DNA of 9,012 nt from Methanobacteriota archaeon (GCA_018662715.1 JABJFP010000083.1:1-9012); one strand, 5' to 3'; numbered from the stretch's first letter, positions 1-7,253 are shown. The notes: generated by a model not told the origin, from the letters alone. Made by a program: numbers and translations.

Positions 1-720
1 CCCTGGCAGAAGTACTGCTCCTGCTCCGGAAAATGCGTCAGCCCGAGATGCGAACATACTGCACATAAGCACACCTAAGCCAAAACCAAATGGAATTCCG
101 GTGATGACTCTTTTGAAATTGGTCGATTCATAACCCGTCAAAAGTTGGTAAAATCCGTCGAAGAGCATCGGGCTACAGAGCACAATTCCAACCCCAAGCC
201 ATGTGATGAGCCTTCGGTTATTTGCATAAACTGGAATCAACCAGGACGATGGAAGAAGAGAGAGGCAGGTGTCCTTTACAGTCCAACGGTTCCATCCTCG
301 CTGAGTAAAGAGCAGACCACCCATGAATAAGCCGAAGAAGATGCCAAGGTCTCTTGTGCAGAATGGCGTTTGATTTTCATTAAATTCAAGAGAACGCTCA
401 TGCTTTTGATGACAATTTAAATCTCCAAAAGCATAGACTACTGCAGCATAAGGATTCATTTCACTCCAAACATAACCCTGATGCCCATGTGAATCGTTAC
501 CATGCGAGTGGTTGGATTTGACCAGATTCCCATATGAACCAGCCCCGTCTTTTGAGTAAAAATCAATCACGTTAGCACGACCTTCAACGTTCTGAACGGT
601 ACCAGGTTCAAGGGTCAGGGGTGCGAGGAAAAAGGATAGAACCAAGAATCCCGAAATGCCGAGAACCCATTTGCCAATCTTCACCTCCCTCCTTCGGTCA
701 TTGAGACCGTTGCGCTCCAT
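1..720 (-). CDS. DUF2085 family membrane protein, C-terminus cut by window edge
   Basis: The reverse strand is open from the ATG at 720 to base 1 (240 codons, no stop), so the 3' end lies outside the window. Residues 17-36 form a hydrophobic segment that could be a signal anchor. A polar, probably extracytoplasmic stretch follows, with a His-rich patch at 71-81 (HSHGNDSHGHQ). The DUF2085 hallmarks come next: a CHQ motif (C103, H104, Q105) followed by R109, then C121-T-R123 leading into a glycine-rich membrane segment (126-138), then the DGFYQ motif at 188-192 and S199/N201/R204 with TG before a further membrane segment (208-222). DUF2085 proteins are uncharacterised polytopic membrane proteins, and the conserved Cys/His/Arg suggest metal or redox chemistry, but no function is established. 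The start at 720 is preceded by an in-frame TAA about ten codons upstream. A GTG at 684, right after a GGAGG-rich stretch, is an alternative start. Family call is firm; function unknown. Confidence 0.85.
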   Translation of the reverse strand, partial: MERNGLNDRRREVKIGKWVLGISGFLVLSFFLAPLTLEPGTVQNVEGRANVIDFYSKDGAGSYGNLVKSNHSHGNDSHGHQGYVWSEMNPYAAVVYAFGDLNCHQKHERSLEFNENQTPFCTRDLGIFFGLFMGGLLFTQRGWNRWTVKDTCLSLLPSSWLIPVYANNRRLITWLGVGIVLCSPMLFDGFYQLLTGYESTNFKRVITGIPFGFGLGVLMCSMFASRADAFSGAGAVLLPG

Positions 721-744
721 GGCCTCTCGTGGGTACGCCCATCT

Positions 745-758
745 ATTGATTTATTCCC
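745..758 (-). promoter_or_regulatory. Possible TATA box for the DUF2085 gene
   Basis: On the reverse strand, GAATAAATC (756 to 748) is centred about 32 bases upstream of the ATG at 720. That is the spacing expected of an archaeal TATA box serving a nearly leaderless transcript. It is the most AT-rich stretch of the 82-bp divergent spacer (721-802). It could also serve the + strand gene at 803, with a leader of about 25 nt. Pattern only; short AT-rich words arise by chance. Confidence 0.25.
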
Positions 759-802
759 GCTTTGAGGCAAGCCTTCATTTCAAATGCCCCTCATCAGAAC
801 AT

Positions 803-1435
803 ATGGCCGAGGAACTTCCACCCCGAATTGGCCTTATCACCGGATTACAAGCTGGAGCCTTCATCGGACTCTTTCTGGGATTCTCCCTTGCTGTTGTTTC
901 TGCACTCACAGACCCAGATGAACTTGTGCGTCTGCTGGAATTGATGTGCCTAACCCCAATCATTTGCGCCCTCCTCCTCGGCCCTTTCTTAGGGTGGAGG
1001 CGTTCACCCCTCTACAGTAAAGAAGACCCGCTTGATGAAGCGAGAGCCTGTTTGGAACGCTTCAACGAGGGCCAGGGTAAATGGAGAGTGCTTAGTCACG
1101 TTCGAGGCGATGGGAGGGCGGTACGCATTGACCTCCATAATTCAACCCAGGCACTTGCCATTGTCCAAGCCACACTTCCAATGACCGATAGACATACGAT
1201 CCGTTACATCGTTGGCCGAGGTGAACAGCGAAGCAGAAGTCCTGAATTACGCAACCAAGTGCTAGGCTATGTTGAACAACACATCCCATTGAATCGTAGA
1301 AGAAGAACCTCTTCTTCCATTGAAGTCCTCCCTCCGTCGGTAATAGAGCACATGGAATCTACCAATGTGATGCACCGTAGATTGTTTTACCTCTTGCCAA
1401 TCATTCTTATCTTCGCCTGGCTAGAGATGCGATGA
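803..1435 (+). CDS. Hypothetical three-segment membrane protein
   Basis: This 210-residue product is not one I recognise. Two hydrophobic segments lie near the N-terminus (about 9-35, glycine-rich, and 47-64). A soluble domain of about 125 residues follows (66-190), with alternating charged and short hydrophobic stretches, and a last hydrophobic segment sits at 194-208 before the C-terminal R. The middle domain is probably cytoplasmic because it begins with W-R-R at 65-67 and carries an Arg cluster (165-168). The ATG at 803 was chosen because the hydrophobic segment begins just after it. The frame stays open upstream to an ATG at 656, but that extension would run antisense through the start of the DUF2085 gene. 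No ribosome-binding site is visible, as for most genes here. It lies 54 bp before the HEAT-repeat gene on the same strand and may be co-transcribed with it. Coding status is likely; function unknown. Confidence 0.7.
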   Translation: MAEELPPRIGLITGLQAGAFIGLFLGFSLAVVSALTDPDELVRLLELMCLTPIICALLLGPFLGWRRSPLYSKEDPLDEARACLERFNEGQGKWRVLSHVRGDGRAVRIDLHNSTQALAIVQATLPMTDRHTIRYIVGRGEQRSRSPELRNQVLGYVEQHIPLNRRRRTSSSIEVLPPSVIEHMESTNVMHRRLFYLLPIILIFAWLEMR

Positions 1436-1489
1436 AACGATGCGTGATGAAAAGAACAGCCCTATGAGGGAGCGCAGATTGGCAGTCAC

Positions 1490-2482
1490 ATGGCAGGGGA
1501 ACTTGACAGGGCCATGGGCCGTCTCAAGCACCGCGACATTCGGACCAGAAGGCGTGCCGTACGAACCTTGGTTGAGTTGGAAGACCCTGAATCACTCAAA
1601 GCATTCAAATCGCTCTTGAACGATGAAGATTCATGGTTCGTGTCTAAAGCCCTAGATGCTTACCGACGATGGGCACCAATTGTTGGACTTGATGCGGTAG
1701 AGGATTTAACCTCCCATTCGTCGCTTAATGTTCGCCGGTGCGGAGCCAACCTCCTTGATTCCTTAGGGGAAGATGGGATCTCTACCGCCACCATGATGCT
1801 CGATGATGGTGATTCTGTTGTTCGTAGAAAAGCTGCTGATGCTTTGCTAGCACACGGAAATTCTGAAGCGATTAAAGCCATGCATCACCATGCCAACGAT
1901 GCGATTCGAAGCCTCGCTATGCGGCACCAATCTTGCACCACGGAACAACTTCTTAACGGACTCAGTGATACATCCAACACGGTCCAAATTGAGGCTTTAC
2001 GAGCATTATTGAACCGTAATGAAGCAGTTGATGTTTCGGTCATTATGCCATTTTTTAGCGTTCAATCTGAAACCGTAAAGTTGTTCCTTTGGGTTGCCAA
2101 GCATCACCCGAGCAATCTCCCAACATTGGCTGAAAAACTCGGCCCACAGCACTTTCACGATATTACAAAGCATCTTAGAACGAACGTTGAAAGTTCTAGT
2201 GATGTCCTCATTGACACGCTTCTCGAGGCAAACATGCATTCTATCGTCGCTCGCTGGCTCATGGGCAAGGGAGCCAAAGAAGATGAGTTGCGGTGGGAAA
2301 TGATCGGAAATGAAAAGGTTGACATCATCGAGCGAAGTAAATTACTCGAACGCTTATTGGGCAGAGCAAATGAACCCGAACTACAAGTCAATGTTGAGAA
2401 ATTCATGGCGTCCAATCCTCCTGACCTTCTCAAGGTGGCGTGCGAGAACCTATCAACCGCCGCAAATGAACTCTCATCATGA
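1490..2482 (+). CDS. HEAT-repeat protein
   Basis: This 330-residue soluble protein has no signal peptide or membrane segment. The N-terminal half is built of repeats of about 30 residues with the HEAT/PBS-lyase-like pattern: a D-x-x-V/I-R-x-x-A turn and helix, then a second helix. Clear units lie near 14-44 (R-D-I-R-T-R-R-R-A-V), 45-75, 76-106 (S-L-N-V-R-R-C-G-A) and 107-135 (D-S-V-V-R-R-K-A-A-D-A). Weaker units run to about residue 180. The C-terminal half (185-330) is also predominantly helical but diverged. Such solenoids are scaffolds for protein-protein contacts; no catalytic residues are evident. The stop codon overlaps the start of the M61 peptidase in an ATGA (2479-2482), which implies translational coupling and perhaps a shared job. 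The start at 1490 has no Shine-Dalgarno sequence. Fold assignment is firm; the partner is unknown, and the peptidase is only a suggestion from position. Confidence 0.85.
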   Translation: MAGELDRAMGRLKHRDIRTRRRAVRTLVELEDPESLKAFKSLLNDEDSWFVSKALDAYRRWAPIVGLDAVEDLTSHSSLNVRRCGANLLDSLGEDGISTATMMLDDGDSVVRRKAADALLAHGNSEAIKAMHHHANDAIRSLAMRHQSCTTEQLLNGLSDTSNTVQIEALRALLNRNEAVDVSVIMPFFSVQSETVKLFLWVAKHHPSNLPTLAEKLGPQHFHDITKHLRTNVESSSDVLIDTLLEANMHSIVARWLMGKGAKEDELRWEMIGNEKVDIIERSKLLERLLGRANEPELQVNVEKFMASNPPDLLKVACENLSTAANELSS

Positions 2483-4293
2483 GCAGGGAGAACTCAGGTC
2501 TAACGTTCACAGCCGACGCTACAGATGGAGCACAACATCACCTTCATGTTGGCGTTTCAATAGAAGGGCCTTTTCTCGGGCGAAAACTCGTTTTGCGTTT
2601 CCCTCGCTGGGTCCCTGGGTCGTACTTTATGCGTGAACCAATGCAACATCTCTTCAATTTCTCAGCGATTTCGTCTGCCGGAAAAGAACTGCGATGGAAA
2701 CGAATAGGGGTTGATGGGGTCGAGCTTTCCGTTCCCCAAAACACTGAATCAATACGGACGAGTTACACTATTCTCGCTGCTGAGTTAAGCGTTCGGTCCA
2801 CACACTTGGACGCTAGCCATCTCCACTTGATGCCCCCGTTCACATGGATGATGCCAGAAAAGGGAATCTCACAAGAGAGATTGAACATGGAACATATGAT
2901 TGAATTAACCGCTCCATCTTCATGGAGTCCAGCAACGCAATTTGAGCCTTCAGGGAAACCTCTGAATAAAGGAGATGCTACCACCTGGTGCTTTTCTGCA
3001 CCAAACCGTGATCATTTATGGGATGGAATCGTCGAAATCAATCAAAACGAACCAATTACACATGTTGTTGATGGAAGAACACACCATTTGAAAATTTGGG
3101 ACAGCGGAGGACACGAACCCAATAAGGAGCGACTTGATTGTTTTATTCTTGACATGGAACGAATCATCAAGGAACATCATGCCCTCTTTGGGTTACCAAA
3201 ATGGGGCACATATACCACTGTTCTCCACCTCACAGACACTGGACGCGGGGGGTTAGAACATCTCAACTCCCAGACCTCAATGATGCCTAGGAAATGCCTC
3301 TACCCCGGCCATGAGGACGAATACCGAGACCTTGTAAGTCTGTTTTCACATGAATATCTTCATCAATGGAACGTCAAACGATTGAGGCCAAAGAATTTCA
3401 TTGACTATGACCTCCAAAAAGAGGTTCACACTGACTTGCTTTGGTGGTTTGAAGGTGGGACATCATGGCTTGGAGACATGCTTTGTGTTCGCTCTGGAGC
3501 TTGGACTGAAGAGGATTGGAGAAAGGATTTCCAGCGTAAGATGAAGCGTCACACGACCAAAAATGGGATGCATAGAGAATCCCTATCCGAGTCAAGTCAT
3601 GACGCATGGATACACCTCTATAGAAGCGGCCCTTATACCCGTGAAAGTCAAATCTCATATTACCTAGAAGGTGAATTAGCCATCATGTGTTTGGACGTTG
3701 AATTACAGAAAAGAAGCAAGGGAGCCTATGGGGCGTGTGAATTCATGGCAGAGTTGTGCAACCGCTATGCCCTTGAGTATGATAGCAGCAATGAACTCGG
3801 AATCGATTACAAGACAATTAGAACAACCCTGAAAGAGGTCCCTGGCGGGAAGAGCCTCGGCCCATATTTGGACCGTCTTGTCCAAGATAGAAAGGCCCCT
3901 GATATCGAAAAGGCAATGAAATTCTTCCGCCTTGACATCGTTCCACAAAAGCCCGATGTTGAACCAACAGCCTGGCTGGGCGTGGGACTACGAGACCAAA
4001 AGGGGAAGGTTGTCATTACAACATATCACTCAGGCTCTCCTCTACGAACAAAAACACAAGTCGGTGACGAGTTGATCGCCATTGACAAACTTCGTATCCA
4101 GTCCTTAAGCCACCTTACATCTGTTCTCAAAGGACGACAGAACACTCAGGCATTGATAGACTTCAGCCACGAAGGAATGATGAACACTGCTGAGATCGAA
4201 ATGCCAAGTCCACCCCAACATGGAATCAAATTAGCCGGGAAGGGGAACGCTGCATGGCGAGCATACATCATGACGCGTCAGGGCCGTGATTGA
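2479..4293 (+). CDS. M61-family metallopeptidase with C-terminal PDZ domain
   Basis: This 604-residue protein matches the M61 (glycyl aminopeptidase) architecture. The N-terminal beta domain carries the family's W-V-P-G-S-Y motif at 44-49 followed by M-R (51-52). The catalytic domain has the GGLEH motif at 257-261, then the zinc site H291-E-Y-L-H295 followed by QWNVKR. The third zinc ligand is probably E325 in WWFEGGTSW. A PDZ domain occupies about 496-575, with a G-V-G-L carboxylate-binding-type loop at 501-504 and V-G-D-E-L at 528-532. Known M61 enzymes remove N-terminal Gly or Ala from peptides. All zinc and catalytic residues are present, so the enzyme should be active. No signal peptide is visible, so it is probably cytosolic. 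It starts inside the stop of the HEAT-repeat gene (ATGA), and its last 26 bases overlap the 3' end of the minus-strand SerK-like gene. Family is firm; substrate is inferred. Confidence 0.92.
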   Translation: MSRENSGLTFTADATDGAQHHLHVGVSIEGPFLGRKLVLRFPRWVPGSYFMREPMQHLFNFSAISSAGKELRWKRIGVDGVELSVPQNTESIRTSYTILAAELSVRSTHLDASHLHLMPPFTWMMPEKGISQERLNMEHMIELTAPSSWSPATQFEPSGKPLNKGDATTWCFSAPNRDHLWDGIVEINQNEPITHVVDGRTHHLKIWDSGGHEPNKERLDCFILDMERIIKEHHALFGLPKWGTYTTVLHLTDTGRGGLEHLNSQTSMMPRKCLYPGHEDEYRDLVSLFSHEYLHQWNVKRLRPKNFIDYDLQKEVHTDLLWWFEGGTSWLGDMLCVRSGAWTEEDWRKDFQRKMKRHTTKNGMHRESLSESSHDAWIHLYRSGPYTRESQISYYLEGELAIMCLDVELQKRSKGAYGACEFMAELCNRYALEYDSSNELGIDYKTIRTTLKEVPGGKSLGPYLDRLVQDRKAPDIEKAMKFFRLDIVPQKPDVEPTAWLGVGLRDQKGKVVITTYHSGSPLRTKTQVGDELIAIDKLRIQSLSHLTSVLKGRQNTQALIDFSHEGMMNTAEIEMPSPPQHGIKLAGKGNAAWRAYIMTRQGRD

Positions 4294-4762
4294 GCGGTTC
4301 AAGAAGAACATCAAGTGGAATGAAAATTGGTGGCGTATCATCAGCCAACGTATGCCTACTGGTTTTTGGTGGGAACACTTCTCCTGAGAGACTCATTGAA
4401 ATGACATCTTCTTTACAAAGTGTCTCAAGCCCACAAGAAGGCCAAACATCAACGCTTATTTCCTCATTCCCGAGGTAATCCACGCAAAGAACTGGAACGC
4501 GGTTTAAACCCAACTCAATCGCAATAGCGTGGCGGTGATGTCCGTCGAGGATCGCCCCAGTATTGGAATCAACGATGAGTGGTTTCGTATAACCGCCCCA
4601 TCGCCAGGTCATGTCAAGCAATTTCTTCTGATTTCGTGGTTTTACTGCCTCATGTGGCTTTAACCAGCTTAGAGGCACGAGTTCCACATCATCTTCTGAC
4701 CATTCCATGCCTTGGCGAATACCCGTTGAGGCATAATGCTTTTTCAACCGTGGGCCCGCCAT
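4268..4762 (-). CDS. SerK-like protein of the ParB/sulfiredoxin fold (possible free-serine kinase)
   Basis: From the ATG at 4762 the product is 164 residues; an upstream in-frame GTG at 4777 would add five. Counting from the GTG, the N-terminal part has L-K-P-H-E at 39-43, the strand T-K-P-L-I-V-D at 64-70, and the signature I-L-D-G-H-H-R at 76-82. The C-terminal tail has G-E-V-F-P-P-K-T-S-R-H at 132-142. The DGHHR core and the PKT(T/S)RH tail recall the Thermococcus ADP-dependent serine kinase SerK, which makes O-phosphoserine for cysteine synthesis. There, a glutamate in the PHE-type motif has been reported as catalytic, and its equivalent is present here (E43). SerK is longer (about 240 residues, from memory), so this is a short version. 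ParB-type DNA binding is unlikely because no helix-turn-helix domain follows. Its 3' end overlaps the M61 gene by 26 bp, and its start lies 17 bp from the divergent CCA-enzyme start. Family good; activity inferred. Confidence 0.78.
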   Translation of the reverse strand: MAGPRLKKHYASTGIRQGMEWSEDDVELVPLSWLKPHEAVKPRNQKKLLDMTWRWGGYTKPLIVDSNTGAILDGHHRHAIAIELGLNRVPVLCVDYLGNEEISVDVWPSCGLETLCKEDVISMSLSGEVFPPKTSRHTLADDTPPIFIPLDVLLEPLNHGPDAS

Positions 4763-4779
4763 GTTCAATTGAGGCACCC

Positions 4780-6141
4780 ATGACCATCACGCAGCAGTTG
4801 GATTTTGGTAGAGAGGCTGCTCTTGCAGGCACCCCTTGTCCCGAACCGCTTATTCGATGGATTGAGACACTCCCTGTAGACCTCATTGAAATCCATAATA
4901 AAATTGCGGAATCAGGCCACGGAGTGTGGGTCGTTGGAGGCTGTGTAAGGGACGCCTTACTCGGAGTGCTAAACGGAGATATTGACCTCTGTTCAACCTG
5001 TACTCCTGAGAAGGTCATGGAGCTCTTTAAAGAGCAGGCAATACCCACTGGAATTGAATTCGGAACCGTGACAATCAAGGGCGAAAACCAGCATTATGAA
5101 CTGACAACATTACGAAGTGAGGGCATGTATCGAGACGGGCGAAGACCTGACCAAGTCACATGGGGCACTTCACTTGAAGAAGACCTTAGCCGTCGTGATT
5201 TCACCTTCAATTCCATGGCTGTGGATTTGGCCAGGAGACTGCTCTATGACCCATTCAATGGTACTAAAGACATGGAGGAGCACATCGTTCGGGCAGTCGG
5301 AGACCCGATGCAACGTTGCGATGAAGACGGTTTGCGTATTTTCCGAGCCTACCGTTTTCTTGACCGAGGGCAATTGGGGCTGTGGAACCTTGAAGGAACG
5401 CTGCATAGAGCCATGCAATCAAAGCAACCCATCCTCGCCAAAGTCGCCATTGAACGCAAATGGACTGAATTTAGAAAAATCATGATGGGTAGAAACGCCG
5501 CTGAGGTCCTTAACCTCATGATTGAGGACGGAACAATTCAGCACATCATGCCTTCTTTGCGTTTTATCAGCTCGGAACTTTTGGCTCTTTTCGGGAAACA
5601 TGTCAATGATTCCTGGTTGCTGAAACATCGCTTGGGATTCCTGTTGGTGGAATTTAGTAGAGCAGAAGTAAAGCGAACTCTTGGAGACCTCAAGCTCTCA
5701 AAGTCCCTTCTGAATGAAACAATTCGATTCCATCGAAACCTCGGCACCATACCAGGCGCACATACATCTTCCCTCCGAGTATTCCGTTACTGCTTGGGAG
5801 AAGATGCCCCCCTTCATCTTGAGATTCAGGGCCTACTCTATCACGAATCAGTGAAGGTTCATGGCCAAGGCGTATTAGAGGGCAATATGAGTGAGGTGAA
5901 GCATAAATGGTCTTCATTGGATCCTCAACAAACACCCAATGAATCTCTTGTTAACGGTCATTGGATCATGATGCGGACTGGAGTTGAAAAAGGGGTGCGA
6001 TTAGGTCGGCTAAAGAACTGGCTTCATCGGCTTCAAATCGAACACGATATCACTGAAGTGAACGGAATTGAACAACACCTTTCACGTATTCCATGGCAAC
6101 ATGGCGACCCATTGAAGTGGCCTCAACTTCATTTTCCTTGA
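4780..6141 (+). CDS. cca: Class II (bacterial-type) CCA-adding tRNA nucleotidyltransferase
   Basis: The 453-residue product should add or repair the 3' CCA end of tRNAs from CTP and ATP. The nucleotidyltransferase head shows G-G-C-V-R-D at 53-58 and the metal-binding D67-I-D69. The flexible-loop region includes T-L-R-S-E-G (110-115) and DGRRP (119-123). Motif C (S-R-R-D-F-T-F-N-S-M-A) lies at 137-147, Y-D-P-F-N-G at 156-161 and motif D (E-D-G-L-R) at 182-186, followed by R189-A-Y-R-F. The helical body and tail follow (I-E-R-K-W-T-E-F at 224-231; L-V-N-G-H at 390-394). There is no HD phosphohydrolase domain. All expected catalytic residues are intact. The frame is open upstream to 4579, but that stretch is antisense to the SerK-like gene, and the ATG at 4780, with a weak GAGG at 4771, gives the usual length. 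Archaea normally carry an unrelated class I enzyme, so this suggests transfer from bacteria. Poly(A) polymerase is a less likely alternative. Confidence 0.9.
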   Translation: MTITQQLDFGREAALAGTPCPEPLIRWIETLPVDLIEIHNKIAESGHGVWVVGGCVRDALLGVLNGDIDLCSTCTPEKVMELFKEQAIPTGIEFGTVTIKGENQHYELTTLRSEGMYRDGRRPDQVTWGTSLEEDLSRRDFTFNSMAVDLARRLLYDPFNGTKDMEEHIVRAVGDPMQRCDEDGLRIFRAYRFLDRGQLGLWNLEGTLHRAMQSKQPILAKVAIERKWTEFRKIMMGRNAAEVLNLMIEDGTIQHIMPSLRFISSELLALFGKHVNDSWLLKHRLGFLLVEFSRAEVKRTLGDLKLSKSLLNETIRFHRNLGTIPGAHTSSLRVFRYCLGEDAPLHLEIQGLLYHESVKVHGQGVLEGNMSEVKHKWSSLDPQQTPNESLVNGHWIMMRTGVEKGVRLGRLKNWLHRLQIEHDITEVNGIEQHLSRIPWQHGDPLKWPQLHFP

Positions 6142-6190
6142 AGACAACGCGGCATCACATTGATGGTAGAGACGGTTCTGCCTTTGTAAC

Positions 6191-7252
6191 ATGGCAGAGA
6201 AAATTTTGCTTCCCCCCCGTCCAACTTTTGATGGTCAAGTCGTTGCATTAAAACAACGCATGGAGAGCATAAGCGCACAAAACCGGATGGCCCGACTCCT
6301 CAATCAAAACTTCAACACCTGGCTGAATGGTTCCTCAATGTCCGCTTTAAGCCTCACCCAAGAGTTGGACAAAGACAAAGACGGCATTATTTCCGCTGAT
6401 GAATTTTCAGATATTCTGTCAAAAATGACCGGTGAACGCCCCCCTGAATGGGTGGTTGAATTGATGTTCTCCTTTGTAAATGCAGACCCCGCATCAGGAA
6501 TCCCTGTTGCAGATTGGATGGCCTTCCTTGCTGCAAACGGCTTAGAAATTCCAGAATCCATGTTTGAGTTGGACATCCCGCTCGCAGGAACGCTCACCTC
6601 GGAACGAGCGCTTTATCTCATCGACCAGCCAATCGAATTAACAGCAAAATTCTCGCTTGAAGTTGAATCCTATTCCATTACAATTCTACAAGATGGCGTC
6701 TCCACCCCAGAGACATTTACTACAACTTTAGAAGAAATGGATTACCCAAATTCGGACCAGTTCATTTTGGAACCAGATGAAGCAGGTGGATACAAAGTCA
6801 GTCTTTCTGTTCTCGGCAAACATCTCGACACCATCAGCATCACTGTTGAAGAGCCTATTGAAGAGGATTGGCCCGAAGATGAAGAAGTCGTAGAAGAACC
6901 ACAACCAGTGCAAGAAGAACAACAATCGGCTCCACCATCCGTACAGTTGTCTGACTTCATTTCGGTGGTTGAAAAAACAAGATTGAGAAGTGATGCTATG
7001 AAGATCATTGAAACCGCTCCAACCTATACACTCAATGGAATGGTGAAGGATGTCAGTAAAACTTTACTTGGCGAAGGCGAGGTCAGAGGAGGAGTAACTG
7101 CACGCTGTGTTTCAGCTGACGGAGCAATCGTACAAGTGATGATGAAGCGAACTGAAGAGTCGATGTTTGCCGAGGGGCAGTATGTTTCGCTCACAGTTCA
7201 ACCGACCATGTGGTCAGTTGCAGTGCGTGAACTGATTTGCAGGGAAGTTTGA
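6191..7252 (+). CDS. EF-hand protein with beta domain, acidic linker and C-terminal domain
   Basis: This 353-residue protein has no signal peptide or membrane segment. A canonical calcium-binding EF-hand loop lies at 60-71, with D60, D62, D64, G65, I66, S68 and E71 in the ligand positions. Thirty-seven residues later, the normal EF-pair spacing, a second loop at 97-108 keeps N97, D99 and D108 but is distorted, so it is probably a degenerate partner hand. Residues about 125-220 alternate hydrophobic and polar residues like an Ig-type beta sandwich. Residues 220-250 form a Glu/Pro/Gln-rich acidic linker. Residues about 278-353 form a compact beta-rich domain, possibly OB-like. I recognise no enzyme motif. 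The gene follows the CCA enzyme by 49 bp on the same strand and may be co-transcribed; its stop is one base from the converging acyl-CoA dehydrogenase stop. EF-hand firm; the other domain guesses are inference; function unknown. Confidence 0.82.
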   Translation: MAEKILLPPRPTFDGQVVALKQRMESISAQNRMARLLNQNFNTWLNGSSMSALSLTQELDKDKDGIISADEFSDILSKMTGERPPEWVVELMFSFVNADPASGIPVADWMAFLAANGLEIPESMFELDIPLAGTLTSERALYLIDQPIELTAKFSLEVESYSITILQDGVSTPETFTTTLEEMDYPNSDQFILEPDEAGGYKVSLSVLGKHLDTISITVEEPIEEDWPEDEEVVEEPQPVQEEQQSAPPSVQLSDFISVVEKTRLRSDAMKIIETAPTYTLNGMVKDVSKTLLGEGEVRGGVTARCVSADGAIVQVMMKRTEESMFAEGQYVSLTVQPTMWSVAVRELICREV

Positions 7253-7253
7253 T

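Noticed and set aside
656..802. Upstream extension of the membrane protein at 803 to an ATG at 656 (49 extra residues).
   Set aside because: It would lie antisense over the start of the DUF2085 gene, and the added residues look non-biological (Arg/Ser/Leu-rich). The hydrophobic segment fits an 803 start.
1299..1317. Perfect 8-bp inverted repeat (GAAGAAGA / TCTTCTTC) with a 3-base loop.
   Set aside because: It lies inside a coding region and comes from Arg and Ser codon runs (RRRTSSS). No T-tract follows, so it is not a convincing terminator.
1440..1619. A 59-codon frame starting at 1440 and overlapping the HEAT gene's start in another frame.
   Set aside because: Trp/Pro/Ser-rich translation with no domain pattern. 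The HEAT frame clearly accounts for this DNA from 1490.
4268..4762. Chromosome-partitioning ParB or sulfiredoxin.
   Set aside because: The DGHHR core is shared by the wider fold, but there is no helix-turn-helix domain or parA neighbour, no sulfiredoxin G-C-H-R cysteine motif, and the P-K-T-S-R-H tail points to SerK-like proteins.
4579..4779. Long N-terminal extension of the CCA enzyme to an ATG at 4579.
   Set aside because: The bases are antisense to the well-supported SerK-like gene, and the extension matches no part of class II enzymes.
5022..5035. 14-bp perfect palindrome GCTCTTTAAAGAGC.
   Set aside because: It sits inside the conserved head of the CCA enzyme, where the codons (L-F-K-E) explain it. 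A single copy gives no reason to call an operator.
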